Of a DNA stretch of 64,000 nucleotides, positions 50,635-59,517 are shown piece after piece; position 1 is the stretch's first letter; each line of letters opens with the position of its first letter. The DNA comes from Rubrivivax gelatinosus IL144. GTDB lineage: Bacteria; Pseudomonadota; Gammaproteobacteria; Burkholderiales; Burkholderiaceae_C. The position numbers and the translations under genes are program-made. The notes under the pieces are model-generated. The model did no database searches, had not been told where the DNA came from, and saw nothing but the letters and a program-made list of their open reading frames with translations. The stretch lies in NCBI RefSeq assembly GCF_000284255.1, contig NC_017075.1, forward strand, positions 3,968,001-4,032,000, in the 5' to 3' direction.

Positions 50635-52124
50635 GCGACGACGGCCAGCGTGTCGCGGCCGAAGGGGCGCAGCACCAGCGTCGCCGGCAGTTCCTTCATC
50701 GCGTCGACGAAGACCAGCAGCGCCGCAGCCAGCGCCGAACGCCGCAACAGCGGCAGGTGCAGCTCGCGCCACAGCCGCCAGCCGCCGCCGCCGAGCAGGC
50801 GCGCGCTCTCGTCGACCGAGGCCGGCACGCGTGCGTAACCCGACTCCACCGACTGCAGCGCCACCGCCGAGAACCGCACCAAGTAGGCATAGACCAGGCC
50901 GAAAGCGGTGCCGGTGAACAGCGCGCCCAGCGGCGCCTCGGGCCAGACCCGCTGGACCCAGGCCACCGGCAGCAGCAGGCCGACGGCGATCACCGCGCCG
51001 GGCACCGCGTAACCCAGCGACAGCACACGCGCAGCCACCGGCAGCGGCCCGCCGCCGCCACGGCGCAGCGCGAAGCCCAGCGCCAGCGCCAGCGTGGTGG
51101 CCGCCAGCGCCGCCAGCCCGGCGAGCTCGAAGCTGTTGCGCGCCCACTCGGCGAAACGCGGCAGCGGCAGGCCGAACTCCGACACCGTCGCCTCCTGCCA
51201 GACCAGCCAGCCCAGCCAGCCGACCGGCAGCACGAAGCCCAGCAGCACCGGCAGCGCGCACAGCACGAACGCGGCCGCCGCCGCGGCGCCGCGCAGCTGC
51301 AGCGGTCGGGCCTCGGCCGAGCCGGCGCCGCCCGGGCGCGAAGCCGTGAAACGCAGCCGCTTCTGCGCCCGGCGCTCGACGACCAGCAGCAGCGCGACGA
51401 CGGCCAGCAGCATCGCCGCCAGCTGCGCCGCGGCGATGCGGTCGTCCATCACCAGCCAGGCCTTGTAGATGCCGGTGCTGAAGGTCGTCAGCCCGAAATA
51501 GCTGCCGACGCCGTAGTCGGCCAGCGTCTCCATCAGCGCCAGCGCGATGCCGGCGGCGATCGCCGGGCGCGCCAGCGGCAGCGCCACTTCCAGCACGCGC
51601 CGGCGCAGCCCGGCGCCGAGCAGGCGCGCGGCTTCGAGCATCGGCGCCGCACGTTCGCCGAGCGCGGTGCGCGCCAGCAGGTAGACGTAGGGATAGAGGC
51701 AGAGCACGAACAGCAGCACCGCGCCCCAGAGGCTGCGAACGTCGGGCCACAAGGCGCCTTGCACGCCGGTCAGCTTCCGCAGGCCGACCTGCACCGGGCC
51801 GCTGAACTGCAGCGCGTCGGTCCAGGCGTAGGCCAGCACGTAGGCCGGCATCGCCAGCGGCAGCAGCAGCGCCCACTCCAGCACGCGCCGGCCCGGGAAG
51901 TCGAACAGCGTCACCGCCGCCGCCGCGCCGGTGCCGACCAGGGCGACGCCGACGCCGACGCCCGCCACCAGCAGCAGCGACTGCGCGGCGTAGCCGGCCA
52001 TCACGGTCGAGGCCTGGTGGCGCAGGACTTCCAGCGCAGCGGCGTCCAGCGTCGTCCAGGCGCCGAGCACGCCGAGCACCGGCAGGGCCAGCGCCACGCA
52101 CAACAGGGTCAGCAGCAATCGCAT
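50523..52124 (-). CDS. fbpB: Iron(III) ABC transporter permease (FbpB-like)
   Basis: A 533-residue inner-membrane permease made of two fused halves, each with about six helices and an EAA-type loop (E-A-A-R-L-L-G-A-G and E-S-A-R-L-L-G-G-G). This fused form is typical of Fe3+ (FbpB/AfuB/SfuB) transporters. Divergent from fbpC across a 95-base gap with a Fur-like site. No periplasmic FbpA gene is nearby. I start at M-R-L-L-L-T-L-L-C-V-A-L-A-L-P. Its 3' end overlaps Ku antisense. Confidence 0.88.
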   Translation of the reverse strand: MRLLLTLLCVALALPVLGVLGAWTTLDAAALEVLRHQASTVMAGYAAQSLLLVAGVGVGVALVGTGAAAAVTLFDFPGRRVLEWALLLPLAMPAYVLAYAWTDALQFSGPVQVGLRKLTGVQGALWPDVRSLWGAVLLFVLCLYPYVYLLARTALGERAAPMLEAARLLGAGLRRRVLEVALPLARPAIAAGIALALMETLADYGVGSYFGLTTFSTGIYKAWLVMDDRIAAAQLAAMLLAVVALLLVVERRAQKRLRFTASRPGGAGSAEARPLQLRGAAAAAAFVLCALPVLLGFVLPVGWLGWLVWQEATVSEFGLPLPRFAEWARNSFELAGLAALAATTLALALGFALRRGGGGPLPVAARVLSLGYAVPGAVIAVGLLLPVAWVQRVWPEAPLGALFTGTAFGLVYAYLVRFSAVALQSVESGYARVPASVDESARLLGGGGWRLWRELHLPLLRRSALAAALLVFVDAMKELPATLVLRPFGRDTLAVVAYNFARDERLAEAALPSLAIVAVGLLPVLLLSRALRA

Positions 52125-52194
52125 CGCGTCGCGGGCCCAGGAGCCGCCGGCGACGCGCGGCGCTCGCACCGGGGAATCCGGCGGGGCACAGTGG

Positions 52195-52214
52195 AAATGC
52201 GAACAATTATCATC
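52195..52214. promoter_or_regulatory. Fur-box-like site between fbpB and fbpC
   Basis: AAATGCGAACAATTATCATC is the only AT-rich patch in the divergent gap and partially matches the 19-bp Fur consensus, best in the right half (ACAATTATCATC). It ends 5 bases before the fbpC start, where Fur-iron would block transcription. Confidence 0.6.
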
Positions 52215-52219
52215 GTCCG

Positions 52220-53302
52220 ATGTTCCTGAACGTCGAATCCGTGTCCGTTCGCTACGGGCATCGCACGGCCCGCGCCGCCGTCGACGCGGTGTCGATCGGC
52301 CTGGCCGCTGGCGAGATCGGCGTGCTGCTCGGCCCGTCGGGCTGCGGCAAGACCTCGCTGCTGCGCGCCGTCGCCGGGCTGGAGCGCGCGGCCGCCGGCC
52401 GCATCACGATGGCCGGGCGCACGCTGTCGGACGCCGCCGCCGGCCTGCACCTGGCGCCCGAGACGCGCCGTGTCGGCATGGTGTTCCAGGACTACGCGCT
52501 GTTCCCGCACCTGACGGTGGCCGAGAACGTCGGCTTCGGGCTGAAGGCGCTGCCGCGCGCCGAACGCGAGGCGCGCATCGCGGCGATGCTGGCCCTCGTC
52601 GGCCTGGGCCACGCGGCACGGCGGGCGCCGCACCAGCTGTCGGGCGGCCAGCAGCAGCGCATCGCGCTGGCCCGCGCGCTGGCGCCGCGGCCCGAGCTGC
52701 TGCTGCTCGACGAGCCCTTCTCCAGCCTGGACGCCGACCTGCGCGAGTCGCTGGCCCAGGAGCTGCGCACGATCCTCAAGGACAGCGGCACGACGGCGCT
52801 GCTGGTGACGCACGACCAGCTCGAAGCCTTCGCGCTCGGCGACGTCGTCGGCGTGATGCACGACGGCCGGCTGGAGCAGTGGGCCGACCCGTACACGCTG
52901 TACCACCGGCCGGCGAGCCGTTTCGTCGCCGGCTTCATCGGCCACGGCGTGTTCGCGCCGGCGCGCGTCGCCGCCGACGGCGGCCGGCCGGCGCTGCAGA
53001 CGCCGCTGGGCGCGCTGGCCGGCACGGCCGAATGCCCGCTGCCCGGCGCCTTCCCGGGCGACGACTGCGAGCTGCTGCTGCGCGCCGACGACGTCGTGCA
53101 CGACGACACCAGCCCGGTGAAGGCCTGCATCGAACGCAAAGCCTTCCGCGGCGCCGAGTTCCTCTACACGCTGCGCCTGGCCGGCGGCGAACGCCTGCTG
53201 GCGCACGTGCCTTCGCACCACGATCACGCGATCGGCGAGTGGATCGGCATCCGCGCCGAGGTCGACCACCTCGTGACCTTCCCGCGCGAAGCGGCCCGCT
53301 GA
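52220..53302 (+). CDS. fbpC: Iron(III) ABC transporter ATP-binding protein (FbpC-like)
   Basis: A 360-residue ABC ATPase. Walker A G-P-S-G-C-G-K-T-S is at about residues 40-48; M-V-F-Q-D-Y-A-L-F-P-H-L-T-V-A-E-N-V is the Q-loop, L-S-G-G-Q-Q-Q-R the signature, L-L-L-L-D-E-P-F-S-S-L-D Walker B, and V-T-H-D the switch. A C-terminal TOBE-like regulatory region (about 240-360) is present. It is paired with the divergent fused permease, so iron(III) is the likely substrate, supported by the Fur-like site. Confidence 0.88.
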   Translation: MFLNVESVSVRYGHRTARAAVDAVSIGLAAGEIGVLLGPSGCGKTSLLRAVAGLERAAAGRITMAGRTLSDAAAGLHLAPETRRVGMVFQDYALFPHLTVAENVGFGLKALPRAEREARIAAMLALVGLGHAARRAPHQLSGGQQQRIALARALAPRPELLLLDEPFSSLDADLRESLAQELRTILKDSGTTALLVTHDQLEAFALGDVVGVMHDGRLEQWADPYTLYHRPASRFVAGFIGHGVFAPARVAADGGRPALQTPLGALAGTAECPLPGAFPGDDCELLLRADDVVHDDTSPVKACIERKAFRGAEFLYTLRLAGGERLLAHVPSHHDHAIGEWIGIRAEVDHLVTFPREAAR

Positions 53303-53386
53303 GCCCCCACGCCCGAGGCCCGCCCGGGAGCGGGGTTTGCTCACCGGCGCCGGCGGTGCCGGGGTGGCGCCGGGGGAAACGCCGCC

Positions 53387-54121
53387 TTGAACACAAGACG
53401 ACTTCGCATCTCGGCCGCGCTGCTGGCCGCCGTCTGCACCGGCACGCTGCAGGCGGCGCCCTATGCCCGCAGCCATGCCTCTTTCGAGGACTTCCAGGTG
53501 ACGCTCGTGGACCTGGACCCGTCGGACGCGATCACGCCGTCCCTCGAATCTCGGCCGACCACCGCCTACGCGGGTTACTACGACTACGTGAACGGCACGA
53601 GGACGTACGACAGCTTCTGGCCGACGGCCCGCTTCGACGCGTCGAGCGGCAGCACGGTGATGATCGTCGAGGCGACGCCCGACCGCCTGGAGACCTGGGC
53701 CGAGGTGGGCGCCGCAGGCGATGCGGTCACGGATACCTTCACGATGTCCGGTTTCACGCTGAGCCCGCACACCGAGGTGGACTTCAGCGGCCTGCTGACC
53801 GCGCAGGCGCTGTGCTACCGCTGCGCGCAGCTGCGCGCCTATGCCGTGTTCAACGTCATCGGCGACCAAGGCCGCGCCTACGTGGTCGACATCCCGTCGG
53901 GCACGCGCAGCATGAGCTTCGAGCACCGCTACACCAACGACACCGACGCCCCGCTGACGTTCCAGCTGCTGGCGGCGACCTATTCGCTGGCGTCGATGTC
54001 GCCGGTGCCCGAGCCGCCGACCTGGCTGCTCGGCCTGGCGGGCCTGGCGTTCGTCGGCGGGGCGCACCGGCGGGCCCGAGGCGGCGGGCCGGCGTGCAGC
54101 ACGCACGCTCCCGCTGGTTGA
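53387..54121 (+). CDS. PEP-CTERM protein
   Basis: A 244-residue exported protein starting at TTG (after GGGGGA) with a signal peptide ending T-L-Q-A. The middle is a beta-rich domain with two Cys (L-C-Y-R-C-A-Q). Near the C-terminus is the sorting signal V-P-E-P-P-T-W-L-L-G-L-A-G-L-A-F-V-G-G-A-H-R-R-A-R: PEP motif, hydrophobic helix and basic patch. A further 12 residues follow the basic patch, which is longer than usual. Such proteins are processed by exosortase and are linked to exopolysaccharide and floc formation. No exosortase is in the window. Confidence 0.85.
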   Translation: MNTRRLRISAALLAAVCTGTLQAAPYARSHASFEDFQVTLVDLDPSDAITPSLESRPTTAYAGYYDYVNGTRTYDSFWPTARFDASSGSTVMIVEATPDRLETWAEVGAAGDAVTDTFTMSGFTLSPHTEVDFSGLLTAQALCYRCAQLRAYAVFNVIGDQGRAYVVDIPSGTRSMSFEHRYTNDTDAPLTFQLLAATYSLASMSPVPEPPTWLLGLAGLAFVGGAHRRARGGGPACSTHAPAG

Positions 54122-54161
54122 CGGGCATCACCCTGAGCCCGGGAAGCGGAACCTCGCACCC

Positions 54162-54167
54162 TATACT
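54162..54167 (+). promoter_or_regulatory. Candidate -10 (TATACT) for ctpA
   Basis: CACCCTATACTGCGTC, 38 bases before the ctpA start. It is a good sigma70 -10 match in an otherwise GC-rich gap; the -35 is weak. Confidence 0.5.
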
Positions 54168-54205
54168 GCGTCGCAGTTGAAGGTCAGGCTTCGGAGCAGG
54201 ACGTC

Positions 54206-55645
54206 ATGGGTGCAAAACTGAAGGTTGCCGGGCTGCTGGCAGTGGGAGCCCTCGCGGGCGCGATGACGACGCTGCAGCTGCAGGCCAATGCGCGCGAGTC
54301 GCTCGCGCCGCTGCCGCTGGAAGAGCTGCAGCAGCTCGCCGCGGTGTTCGGCATGATCAAGAGCGACTACGTCGAGCCGGTCGACGAGAAGAAGCTGATC
54401 TCCGACGCCATCGGCGGCATGGTCGCGGGCCTGGACCCGCACTCGCAGTACTTCGACAAGAAGAGCTTCAAGGAATTCCGCGAGAGCACCGGCGGCAAGT
54501 TCGTCGGTATCGGCATCGAGATGGGCATGGAAGACGGCCTGGTGAAGGTCGTCTCGCCGATCGAAGGCTCGCCGGCCTTCCGCGCCGGCCTCAAGCCCGG
54601 TGACCTGATCACGCGCATCGACGACACCGCGGTCAAGGGCCTGTCGGTCGACCAGGCCGTCAAGCGCATGCGCGGCGAGCCCAACACCAAGGTCAGCCTG
54701 ACGGTGCTGCGCAAGAGCGAGAACCGCACGTTCCCGGTGACGATCACGCGCGAGGAGATCCGCGTGCAGAGCGTGCGCGCGAAGATGTTCGAGCCGGGTT
54801 ACGCCTGGATCCGCGTCAGCCAGTTCCAGGACCGCACCGTCGACGACTTCGCCCGCAAGGTCGAGGACCTGTACAAGCAGGACCCGAACATCAAGGGCAT
54901 CGTGCTCGACCTGCGCAACGACCCGGGCGGCCTGCTCGACGGCGCGGTGGCCATCGCCTCGGCCTTCCTGGCGCCGGACGTCGTCGTCGTCTCGACCAAC
55001 GGCCAGATCGCCGACTCCAAGGCGACCTTCAAGGCCGCGCCCGAGTACTACCTGCGCCGCAGCGGCTCCGACCCGCTGAAGAAGCTGCCGGCAGCGCTGA
55101 AGACGGTGCCGCTGGTGGTGCTGGTCAACGAAGGTTCGGCCTCGGCCAGCGAGATCGTCGCCGGCGCGCTGCAGGACCACAAGCGCGCGACCGTGATGGG
55201 CGCGCAGACCTTCGGCAAGGGCTCGGTGCAGACCGTGCGCCCGCTGTCGGCCGACACCGCGCTGAAGATCACGACCGCGCGCTACTACACGCCGTCGGGC
55301 CGCTCGATCCAGGCCAAGGGCATCGTGCCCGACGTCTGGCTCGACGAGACCGCCGAGGGCAACGTCTTCGCCGCGCTGCGCATGCGCGAGGCCGACCTCG
55401 AGAAGCACCTGCAGGGCGCCGACGAGAAGAAGGACGAGGCGCGCGAGAAGGCCCGCGAGGAAGCGCGCCAGAAGCTCGAGGAGCAGTTCGCCAAGAGCAA
55501 GGAAACGCCCAAGCCGCTGCCCGAGTTCGGCAGCGCCGAGGACTTCCCGCTGGTGCAGGCCTTCAACCAGCTGCGTGGCAAGCCGGTGATCGTCAGCAAG
55601 ACCGCCGTCGAGCGCCAGGCCGAGGCGCCCGAAGACAAGCAGTGA
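54206..55645 (+). CDS. ctpA: C-terminal processing protease CtpA (S41 family)
   Basis: A 479-residue periplasmic serine protease. N-terminal signal anchor (about residues 6-28), then a PDZ domain (about 90-175: G-I-G-I-E-M and G-L-K-P-G-D-L-I-T-R-I-D), then the S41 catalytic domain. The Ser/Lys dyad is S313 in E-G-S-A-S-A-S-E and K338 in T-F-G-K-G-S-V-Q, the normal 25-residue spacing. The C-terminal region is charged coiled coil (E-K-K-D-E-A-R-E-K-A-R-E-E). It cleaves C-terminal tails of envelope proteins. The usual next gene is moeB; here a PEP-CTERM gene is inserted between them. Confidence 0.95.
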   Translation: MGAKLKVAGLLAVGALAGAMTTLQLQANARESLAPLPLEELQQLAAVFGMIKSDYVEPVDEKKLISDAIGGMVAGLDPHSQYFDKKSFKEFRESTGGKFVGIGIEMGMEDGLVKVVSPIEGSPAFRAGLKPGDLITRIDDTAVKGLSVDQAVKRMRGEPNTKVSLTVLRKSENRTFPVTITREEIRVQSVRAKMFEPGYAWIRVSQFQDRTVDDFARKVEDLYKQDPNIKGIVLDLRNDPGGLLDGAVAIASAFLAPDVVVVSTNGQIADSKATFKAAPEYYLRRSGSDPLKKLPAALKTVPLVVLVNEGSASASEIVAGALQDHKRATVMGAQTFGKGSVQTVRPLSADTALKITTARYYTPSGRSIQAKGIVPDVWLDETAEGNVFAALRMREADLEKHLQGADEKKDEAREKAREEARQKLEEQFAKSKETPKPLPEFGSAEDFPLVQAFNQLRGKPVIVSKTAVERQAEAPEDKQ

Positions 55646-55689
55646 GTGCCGGCGCCGGAGCGGGCCCAGGCGTCCGCGCCGGCCGCCGT

Positions 55690-56271
55690 TCAGGACGGGC
55701 GACGCCGCCGCGCCGCCCCGCCCAGCAGCGCCAGGCCGAGCGCGAAGCTGGCCCAGGTGGCCGGCTCGGGCACCGCCGAGATCGCCACGTTGTCCAGCGC
55801 GACGTAGCCGCCGCCCAGCGAGGGCACGTCGAGCGCGAAATGCAGCGCCGTGATGCCGATCCCGGGCGTCAGGCGCTGGAAGTCGCGTGTCAGCGCCAGC
55901 GTCTGGCTGCTGCTGCCGCCGCCGGCCAGATCGTAGGTGACGGTGATGGCGGCGGTGGGCTGGGTCGTGAACCAGCTCTGGCCGATGTCGAAGCCGTCCA
56001 GCCGGAAGGCCTGGCCGTCGCTGCGCGCCACGCTCAGCGTGCCGCGCGAGTCGATCAGATAGGGCGTGCCGTTGAAGGCGCCGACATTGGGCGCCGTCAG
56101 CTCGACGCCCAGGTAGCCCGAGTCGGAGCTGAAGACCAGCGGCCCGGAGACGAGGCTGGCGACGGCTTCGACGCGTTCGCCGAACTCGTCGAAGTCGACG
56201 ATCTCGGTGGCCTGGGCCGCGCCGGCCAGCGCCACGGAAACGGCGGCCACACAATGCTGAAACCTCGGCAA
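55690..56271 (-). CDS. PEP-CTERM protein
   Basis: A 193-residue exported protein. I start at the TTG at 56271 because GGGAG lies 6 bases upstream and a clean signal peptide follows (P-R-F-Q-H-C-V-A-A-V-S-V-A-L-A-G-A-A-Q-A). A longer frame to 56349 would bury the signal peptide. The mature protein is beta-rich (F-R-L-D-G-F-D-I-G-Q-S-W-F and N-V-A-I-S-type ending) and finishes A-V-P-E-P-A-T-W-A-S-F-A-L-G-L-A-L-L-G-G-A-A-R-R-R-R, a textbook PEP-CTERM sorting signal. Divergent from moeB and convergent with ctpA. Confidence 0.88.
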   Translation of the reverse strand: MPRFQHCVAAVSVALAGAAQATEIVDFDEFGERVEAVASLVSGPLVFSSDSGYLGVELTAPNVGAFNGTPYLIDSRGTLSVARSDGQAFRLDGFDIGQSWFTTQPTAAITVTYDLAGGGSSSQTLALTRDFQRLTPGIGITALHFALDVPSLGGGYVALDNVAISAVPEPATWASFALGLALLGGAARRRRPS

Positions 56272-56357
56272 GGCAGTCTCCCGCGGATGGCGATGCGCGC
56301 AGCCTGCCCAAGCCGGGCCGCTCGCCCCACCCCGCGTCCCGAGCGCCAAAGGGCTGT

Positions 56358-57140
56358 TTGACGAAAGAACTGTTGCCGGACGTGAGAGACGACCAGCTGC
56401 TGCGCTACTCGCGCCACATCCTGCTCGACGCCCTGGGCATCGAAGGCCAGCAACGCCTGCTGGCCGCGCACGCGCTGGTCATCGGCGCCGGCGGCCTGGG
56501 CTCGCCGGTCGGGCTGTACCTGGGCAGCGCCGGCGTCGGCCGCATCACCGTCGTCGACGACGACCGTGTCGACGCCACCAACCTGCAGCGCCAGATCGCC
56601 CACCGGCTGGACCGCATCGGCACGCCGAAAGCCGAGTCGCTGGCAGCCAGCATCGCGGCGCTGAACCCCGACGTGCAGGTGACGGCGCTGGTGCGCCGCG
56701 CCGACGCCGCGCTGCTCGACGAACTCGTGCCGCAGGCCGATCTGGTGCTCGACTGCAGCGACAACTTCCGCACCCGCCACGCCGTCAACGCCGCCTGCGT
56801 GCACCACCGCCGGCCGCTGGTCTCGGGCGCCGCGATCGGCTTCGACGGCCAGGTCTCGGTGTTCGATGCACGCCGCGACGACGCGCCGTGTTACGCCTGC
56901 CTGTTCCCGCCCGACGCCGGCCACCAGGACGCGGCCTGCGCGACGATGGGCGTCTTCGCTCCGCTCGTCGGCCTGGTCGGCAGCACCCAGGCGGCGGAGG
57001 CACTGAAGTTGCTGGCCGGCATCGGCGAGCCGCTCGCCGGGCGGCTGCTGCTGGTCGACGCGATGGGCATGCGCTTCGACGAGATCCGCGTCATGCGCGC
57101 CGAGTCCTGCCCGGTCTGCCAATCAAGCTCGAAAACATGA
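56358..57140 (+). CDS. moeB: MoeB/ThiF-family adenylyltransferase (HesA-type)
   Basis: A 260-residue E1-like enzyme that adenylates the C-terminus of a sulfur-carrier protein (MoaD or ThiS). It has Q-L-L-R-Y-S-R-H-I-L-L, the ATP loop V-I-G-A-G-G-L-G-S-P, D-D-D-R-V-D-A-T-N-L-Q-R-Q, and a C-x-x-C zinc site at Y-A-C-L-F-P plus C-P-V-C near the end. Start is uncertain: the TTG at 56358 has AAGGG 4 bases upstream, while the GTG at 56382 gives the more typical N-terminus MRDDQLLRYSRH. Overlaps the next gene by ATGA. Confidence 0.9.
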   Translation: MTKELLPDVRDDQLLRYSRHILLDALGIEGQQRLLAAHALVIGAGGLGSPVGLYLGSAGVGRITVVDDDRVDATNLQRQIAHRLDRIGTPKAESLAASIAALNPDVQVTALVRRADAALLDELVPQADLVLDCSDNFRTRHAVNAACVHHRRPLVSGAAIGFDGQVSVFDARRDDAPCYACLFPPDAGHQDAACATMGVFAPLVGLVGSTQAAEALKLLAGIGEPLAGRLLLVDAMGMRFDEIRVMRAESCPVCQSSSKT

Positions 57141-58033
57141 ACGATCCTCGACTTCCGAACCTCACGTCCCGCAACTTCCCGACCGCCGAAGAAGACGCGC
57201 GCACGCTGGAGTCCCAGCGCTACGCCGGCCCCGAGAGCGCCTACCGGCTGGCGTTCACCGACACCAACTTCCTGCTGCGCGAGGAGCTGCGCACGGTGCG
57301 CATGCAGCTCGAGCTGCTCAAGCCCGAGATGCTGCAGCGCGAGCTGGGCATCGAGTCGACGATCGTCATCTTCGGCAGCGCGCGCATCCTGCCCGAGGAC
57401 CAGGCGCGCGAGCGGCTCGAGGCGGCACGCTCGACCGGCGACGCCACCGCCGTCGCGCGCGCCGAGGCGGCGCTGGCGATGAGCGCCTACTACGAGCAGG
57501 CGCGGCGCTTCGCGGCCATCGTCACCGAACGCTCGGCGAAGCTGGCCTCGCCGATCTACGTCGTGACCGGCGGCGGCCCGGGCATCATGGAAGCGGGCAA
57601 CCGCGGCGCGTACGAGGTCGGCGGCAAGAGCATCGGCCTGAACATCGTGCTGCCGCACGAGCAGGCGCCCAACCCGTACATCACGCCGGAGCTGTGTTTC
57701 CAGTTCCACTACTTCGCGCTGCGCAAGATGCACTTCCTGATGCGCAGCAAGGCGCTGGTGTGCTTCCCCGGTGGCTTCGGCACGCTCGACGAACTCTTCG
57801 AGACGATGACGCTGATCCAGACCGGCAAGAGCCGGCCGCGGCCCATCCTGCTGTTCGGGCGCGCGTTCTGGGAGAAGCTGATCGACTTCGAGCACCTGGT
57901 GGCCACCGGCATGATCGGCGCCGGCGACCTGAACCTGTTCCGCTTCGTCGAGACCGCCGAGGAGGCCTGGGACCACCTGGCCTCGTTCTACGGCTTCGAC
58001 GCCATCCCGAACGAGGAGACGAACAATGTCTGA
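57137..58033 (+). CDS. LOG-family Rossmann-fold protein (nucleotide 5'-monophosphate phosphoribohydrolase-like)
   Basis: A 298-residue protein of the larger LOG type. The two family signatures are intact: G-G-G-P-G-I-M-E-A-G-N-R-G-A (about residues 150-163) and P-G-G-F-G-T-L-D-E (about 212-220). These enzymes release ribose 5-phosphate from nucleoside monophosphates. The first 70 residues are an extra helical region with no catalytic motif. It overlaps moeB by ATGA and the arginase gene by 8 bases, making a three-gene unit. Confidence 0.88.
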   Translation: MNDPRLPNLTSRNFPTAEEDARTLESQRYAGPESAYRLAFTDTNFLLREELRTVRMQLELLKPEMLQRELGIESTIVIFGSARILPEDQARERLEAARSTGDATAVARAEAALAMSAYYEQARRFAAIVTERSAKLASPIYVVTGGGPGIMEAGNRGAYEVGGKSIGLNIVLPHEQAPNPYITPELCFQFHYFALRKMHFLMRSKALVCFPGGFGTLDELFETMTLIQTGKSRPRPILLFGRAFWEKLIDFEHLVATGMIGAGDLNLFRFVETAEEAWDHLASFYGFDAIPNEETNNV

Positions 58034-58955
58034 CCCCGTCCGCCGCGTCAGCCTGATCGGCGCGCCCACCGACATCGGCGCCGGCGCGCGTGGCGCCAGC
58101 ATGGGCCCCGAGGCGATGCGTGTCGCCAACCTGCAGAGCACGCTGGAGTCGCACGGCGTCGAGGTGCTGGACCGCGGCAACCTCGCCGGCCCGTCCAACC
58201 CCTGGCAGCCGCCGGTCGAGGGCTACCGCCACCTCGACCAGGTCGTCGCCTGGAACGTCGCCGTGCACGACGCGGTGCACGCCGAACTCGACCAGGGCCG
58301 CATGCCGATCCTGCTCGGCGGCGACCACTGCCTGGCGATCGGCTCGATCAGCGCCGTGGCGCGCCACTGCCGCGAAGCCGGCAAGCGCCTGCGTGTGCTC
58401 TGGCTCGACGCCCACGCCGACTTCAACACCAGCCTGCTGACGCCCAGCGGCAACATCCACGGCATGCCGGTGGCCTGCCTGTGCGGCCACGGCCCGAAGG
58501 AACTGGTCGAGATCGGCGGCCAGGTGCCGGCGCTGAACGCCAAGTGGGTGCGCCAGATCGGCATCCGCAGCGTCGACCCGGGCGAGAAGCGCTTCGTGCA
58601 CGAGGTCGGACTCGAGGTCTTCGACATGCGCTATATCGACGAGATGGGCATGCGCCACACGATGGAGCTGGCGCTGGCGACGCTGGACGCCGGCACCCAT
58701 CTGCACGTCAGCTTCGACGTCGACTTCCTCGATCCCGAGATCGCGCCCGGCGTCGGCACGACGATCCCCGGCGGCCCGACCTACCGCGAAGCCCAGCTCT
58801 GCATGGAGATGATCGCCGACACCGGCCGCCTGGCCAGCCTCGACGTGATGGAGCTGAACCCGGCGCTGGACGTGCGCAACAAGACCGCGACGCTGGCCGT
58901 CGACCTGATCGAGAGCCTGTTCGGCAAGAGCACGCTGATGCGCGCGCCGCGCTGA
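58026..58955 (+). CDS. rocF: Arginase
   Basis: A 309-residue ureohydrolase that splits arginine to ornithine and urea. Manganese-binding motifs: G-G-D-H-C-L-A-I-G, L-W-L-D-A-H-A-D-F-N-T and S-F-D-V-D-F-L-D-P. The N-I-H-G-M-P and P-G-V-G-T-T-I-P-G-G segments are those of arginase rather than agmatinase, as is the S-L-I-G-A-P-T-D-I-G-A-G start. Translationally coupled to the preceding LOG gene by overlap. Confidence 0.94.
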   Translation: MSDPVRRVSLIGAPTDIGAGARGASMGPEAMRVANLQSTLESHGVEVLDRGNLAGPSNPWQPPVEGYRHLDQVVAWNVAVHDAVHAELDQGRMPILLGGDHCLAIGSISAVARHCREAGKRLRVLWLDAHADFNTSLLTPSGNIHGMPVACLCGHGPKELVEIGGQVPALNAKWVRQIGIRSVDPGEKRFVHEVGLEVFDMRYIDEMGMRHTMELALATLDAGTHLHVSFDVDFLDPEIAPGVGTTIPGGPTYREAQLCMEMIADTGRLASLDVMELNPALDVRNKTATLAVDLIESLFGKSTLMRAPR

Positions 58956-59128
58956 GCCTCGCGGCCGCGCCCTTCCCTTCCTGAGCACCGTCCGGCGCCC
59001 GGCGCCGGCCTCGGTACGCCATCGCACCGACAGGCGGGCGCGCAGCGCCCATGCTGCGGACAACGGCTCCTGGCCGGTGCCGCATCACGCCGCACAGCCG
59101 GCGGGCCCGGTCCCAGGAAGGGAACACG

Positions 59129-59497
59129 ATGAACACCCGAACGAACCGCCGGTGGCTGCCCGCCGTGGGCGTGCTGCTGGCGCTGGCCGCATGCGCCAGC
59201 ACGCCGCCGCCGCCCGAGATGGCCCTGGCCGACGCCGCGCTGGCGCGTGCCGTCGCCGCCGGCGCCCCCGAACTGGCCGCCGTCGAGATGGCTGCGGCAC
59301 GCGACAAGATGAGCCGCGCCAACCGGGCGCTGGCCGCCGACGAGCCCGAAGGCGCGCGGGCGCTGGCGCAGCAGGCCCAGCTCGACGCCCAGCTCGCCCA
59401 GGCCCGCGCCGAAAGCGAACGCGCCCGCCGCGCCGAACTCGCCGTGCAGGACGCCGCCGGCGCGCTGCGCGACGAGATGGCCCGCCCGTCGCGCTGA
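59129..59497 (+). CDS. DUF4398-type lipoprotein
   Basis: A 122-residue protein with a lipoprotein signal (L-A-L-A-A-C-A-S, lipobox Cys at about residue 22). The mature part is a short Pro stretch and then one long Ala/Glu/Arg helix. It contains the M-A-L-A-D-A-A-L-A-R-A pattern and A-R-x-K-M-x-R-A-N-x-A-L of DUF4398. It is always found with an OmpA-type partner, as here (20-base gap). A periplasmic or outer-membrane role is inferred. Confidence 0.85.
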   Translation: MNTRTNRRWLPAVGVLLALAACASTPPPPEMALADAALARAVAAGAPELAAVEMAAARDKMSRANRALAADEPEGARALAQQAQLDAQLAQARAESERARRAELAVQDAAGALRDEMARPSR

Positions 59498-59517
59498 TCC
59501 ACCGAACCGGACACTCC

